NCBI GenBank assembly: GCA_028284385.1
Contig: JANQRT010000059.1
Coordinates: 62,001-126,000, forward strand
Reading direction: 5' to 3'
Source: Opitutaceae bacterium
GTDB taxonomy: Bacteria; Verrucomicrobiota; Verrucomicrobiia; Opitutales; Opitutaceae
Length of the DNA: 64,000 bases
Every line of letters starts with the position of its first letter. Position 1 is the first letter of the stretch. The translations under genes and the position numbers were made by a program. Below the pieces are notes generated by a model. It searched no databases. It was not told the origin of the DNA and saw only the letters and a program-made list of their open reading frames with translations. This document shows, one piece after another, positions 63,801-64,000 of the stretch.

Positions 63801-64000
63801 CCGAGAATGACGATTGGGGTCAGTCCGCTGATTTTCTTGCCATCTCGCAAGCGGCTAACGCCATCGGAGCCTTCGCGTTATCGCCCGACTCAAGAGATGC
63901 CGCGGTTCTTTTGGATCTTGGCCAGGGATCCTATGGCATTCTTCTCGGTGGTTCTAGTGGAGAGACTGGTATCGGACTTATAGAGATATACGATTTGGAT
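60842..64000 (+). CDS. Secreted multidomain PL6 (chondroitinase B-like) polysaccharide lyase, 3' end cut by the window
   Basis: The frame is open for 1053 codons from GTG 60842 (GGAGG at 60827-60831, 10 bases upstream) to the window end. Residues 1-20 are a signal peptide; about 22-265 a beta-rich lectin-like domain; about 270-360 a fibronectin III domain; about 454-880 a PL6 beta-helix. PL6 features are PGDTILMAEGIW, NKSGDNVYRYNTF, TLTLRHGDRCLVEGNYFLGG and GGVRVIGRDHVVINNYFQG. Lys667 and Arg688 match the catalytic Lys250 and Arg271 of chondroitinase B, with the same 21-residue spacing. PL6 enzymes cut alginate or dermatan sulfate. Residues about 927-1053 are the shared C-terminal module, ending EIYDLD, so the stop codon is probably the next one. 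Confidence 0.93.
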   Translation, partial: MKVFLIFFVVMAVFVGTLPGQILIDEDFEQDDPDSQPRGLDYTFSPDDNTGLNGASVIDETSQVASSIAGQSLYLYDLSGDGEQGTPTHFRFSIADGENLSSVRLDFDFQRSFASGAEDEDTRIHVALGRVGDSLNNSDFRPFELRLLNNGSLVLNSIEGSVSLGSYDVDAANRMTILANSHDTNFLDYNLSNLGEGTLNPNTLHVFIDGFKLGEFDFHVTPDPENAPQIKFDEEDNDLGQLAFYQDSKRQGGMVFDNILVSSLSTAVAPPNAPTELSVTSFGSLAASIEWIDNADNELNFIVQRRSSSDDLFEVVATLAEDVTSFTDETLLPETEYTYRVFADNGFLSEPSNELTFTTEIQLQPLILETTFPDFTVSGLAFDLSVSAVGLEPLAFQWYQGESGDVSNPIEGAIDAALNLKPGPGQASFWARISNAEGSVDSETFLIDPYLSTVRRVEDDESLEQAIALSLPGDTILMAEGIWQDTVIEFEATGLSDAPITLRAEIPGKTILTGESRLEIGGEWLVVDGLVFTGPYSGNDDEVIQFRANGVEATDSRLTNVSLFDYVPLNGDSTDWVSLYGERNRVDHCYFTGHDVNGVTLVVWLDGEPDDHLIDHNHFANRIDGNENGWETIRIGTSETSMTSSRTVVERNLFTRVDGEIEIISNKSGDNVYRYNTFEECRGTLTLRHGDRCLVEGNYFLGGFLSETGGVRVIGRDHVVINNYFQGTTGRDGAAITVYAGVPNSELNEYFQADNALIAFNTFYDISGPYLDIGTGFGTRDRAILPQNVTVANNILHAGSRSSGVFVSGINPGEQTWIGNLVFGREMGSNLVSGYTEIDPKLIVDSFGVARLALDSPALDASLGSFSQVSMDIDGQTRDNLPDVGADEVSTFPMRFNGPMTPSQTGPSYLDANRQFLDSDSRMTNQSARGRITSGDGILISGFVVGGSGTSRILIRGIGPSLEQQGVSGAASDVMISVFDAQGNLVAENDDWGQSADFLAISQAANAIGAFALSPDSRDAAVLLDLGQGSYGILLGGSSGETGIGLIEIYDLD

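Noticed and set aside
1..64000. tRNA, rRNA, CRISPR arrays, insertion sequences or prophage genes
   Set aside because: I found no cloverleaf-like or rRNA-like sequence in the gaps, no regular spaced repeats and no transposase or integrase motifs.

Overview
The window looks like chromosomal DNA from a Verrucomicrobiota bacterium, most likely of the Opitutae type. I infer this from three things: a very long IspG with an inserted central domain, a TonB-dependent receptor carrying the Opitutae-style mature N-terminus (SPFVVDASGDEGY), and secreted proteins ending in a C-terminal module that I associate with this phylum. There are no rRNA or tRNA genes, insertion sequences, phage genes or CRISPR arrays that I can support.

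Region 1 (1-18.2 kb) is housekeeping, mostly on the minus strand. It opens with the C-terminal part of an Omp85/BamA-type barrel and a membrane zinc peptidase. These are followed by a tight minus-strand operon for isoprenoid and envelope synthesis (uppS-cdsA-dxr-rseP-ispG, then a BadF/NagK-type kinase). Next come a pyrimidine operon (pyrR-pyrB-pyrC) with a candidate PyrR-binding hairpin in its leader, a secreted LVIVD-repeat propeller and an XPD/DinG-type Fe-S helicase with an added nuclease-like domain.

Region 2 (18.4-37 kb) runs mainly on the plus strand. It holds GDP-mannose conversion to GDP-fucose (gmd-fcl), a PadR regulator with an orphan ABC permease, and a two-gene mannosylglycerate pathway (mpgS-mpgP), whose donor would also be GDP-mannose. 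It continues with prfB containing an intact programmed +1 frameshift site, a possible ATP-grasp protein, smc preceded by two DnaA boxes, yraN, and zwf with an OpcA-like partner.

Region 3 (37.2-64 kb) is an accessory locus for uronate polysaccharide use, probably alginate or a related acidic glycan. An XRE-cupin regulator precedes a GH88-like unsaturated glucuronyl hydrolase, a TIM-barrel isomerase, a Gfo/Idh/MocA oxidoreductase and an SDR. A LacI-type regulator diverges from a TonB receptor. Then follow two secreted proteins sharing a duplicated 382-residue unit (one fused to a PQQ-type sugar dehydrogenase), an SSS sodium symporter, a mannose-6-phosphate-isomerase-like protein, a hydroxyacid dehydrogenase and a DUF2264 protein. 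A minus-strand operon encodes a TIM-barrel isomerase, an SDR and a lipoprotein heparinase II/III-type lyase. At the right edge is a multidomain PL6 (chondroitinase B-like) lyase that runs off the window. A 14-bp AT-rich palindrome related to CTTATATTTATAAG occurs five times, only in the two divergent promoter regions of this locus as far as I could see, and is a candidate shared operator.
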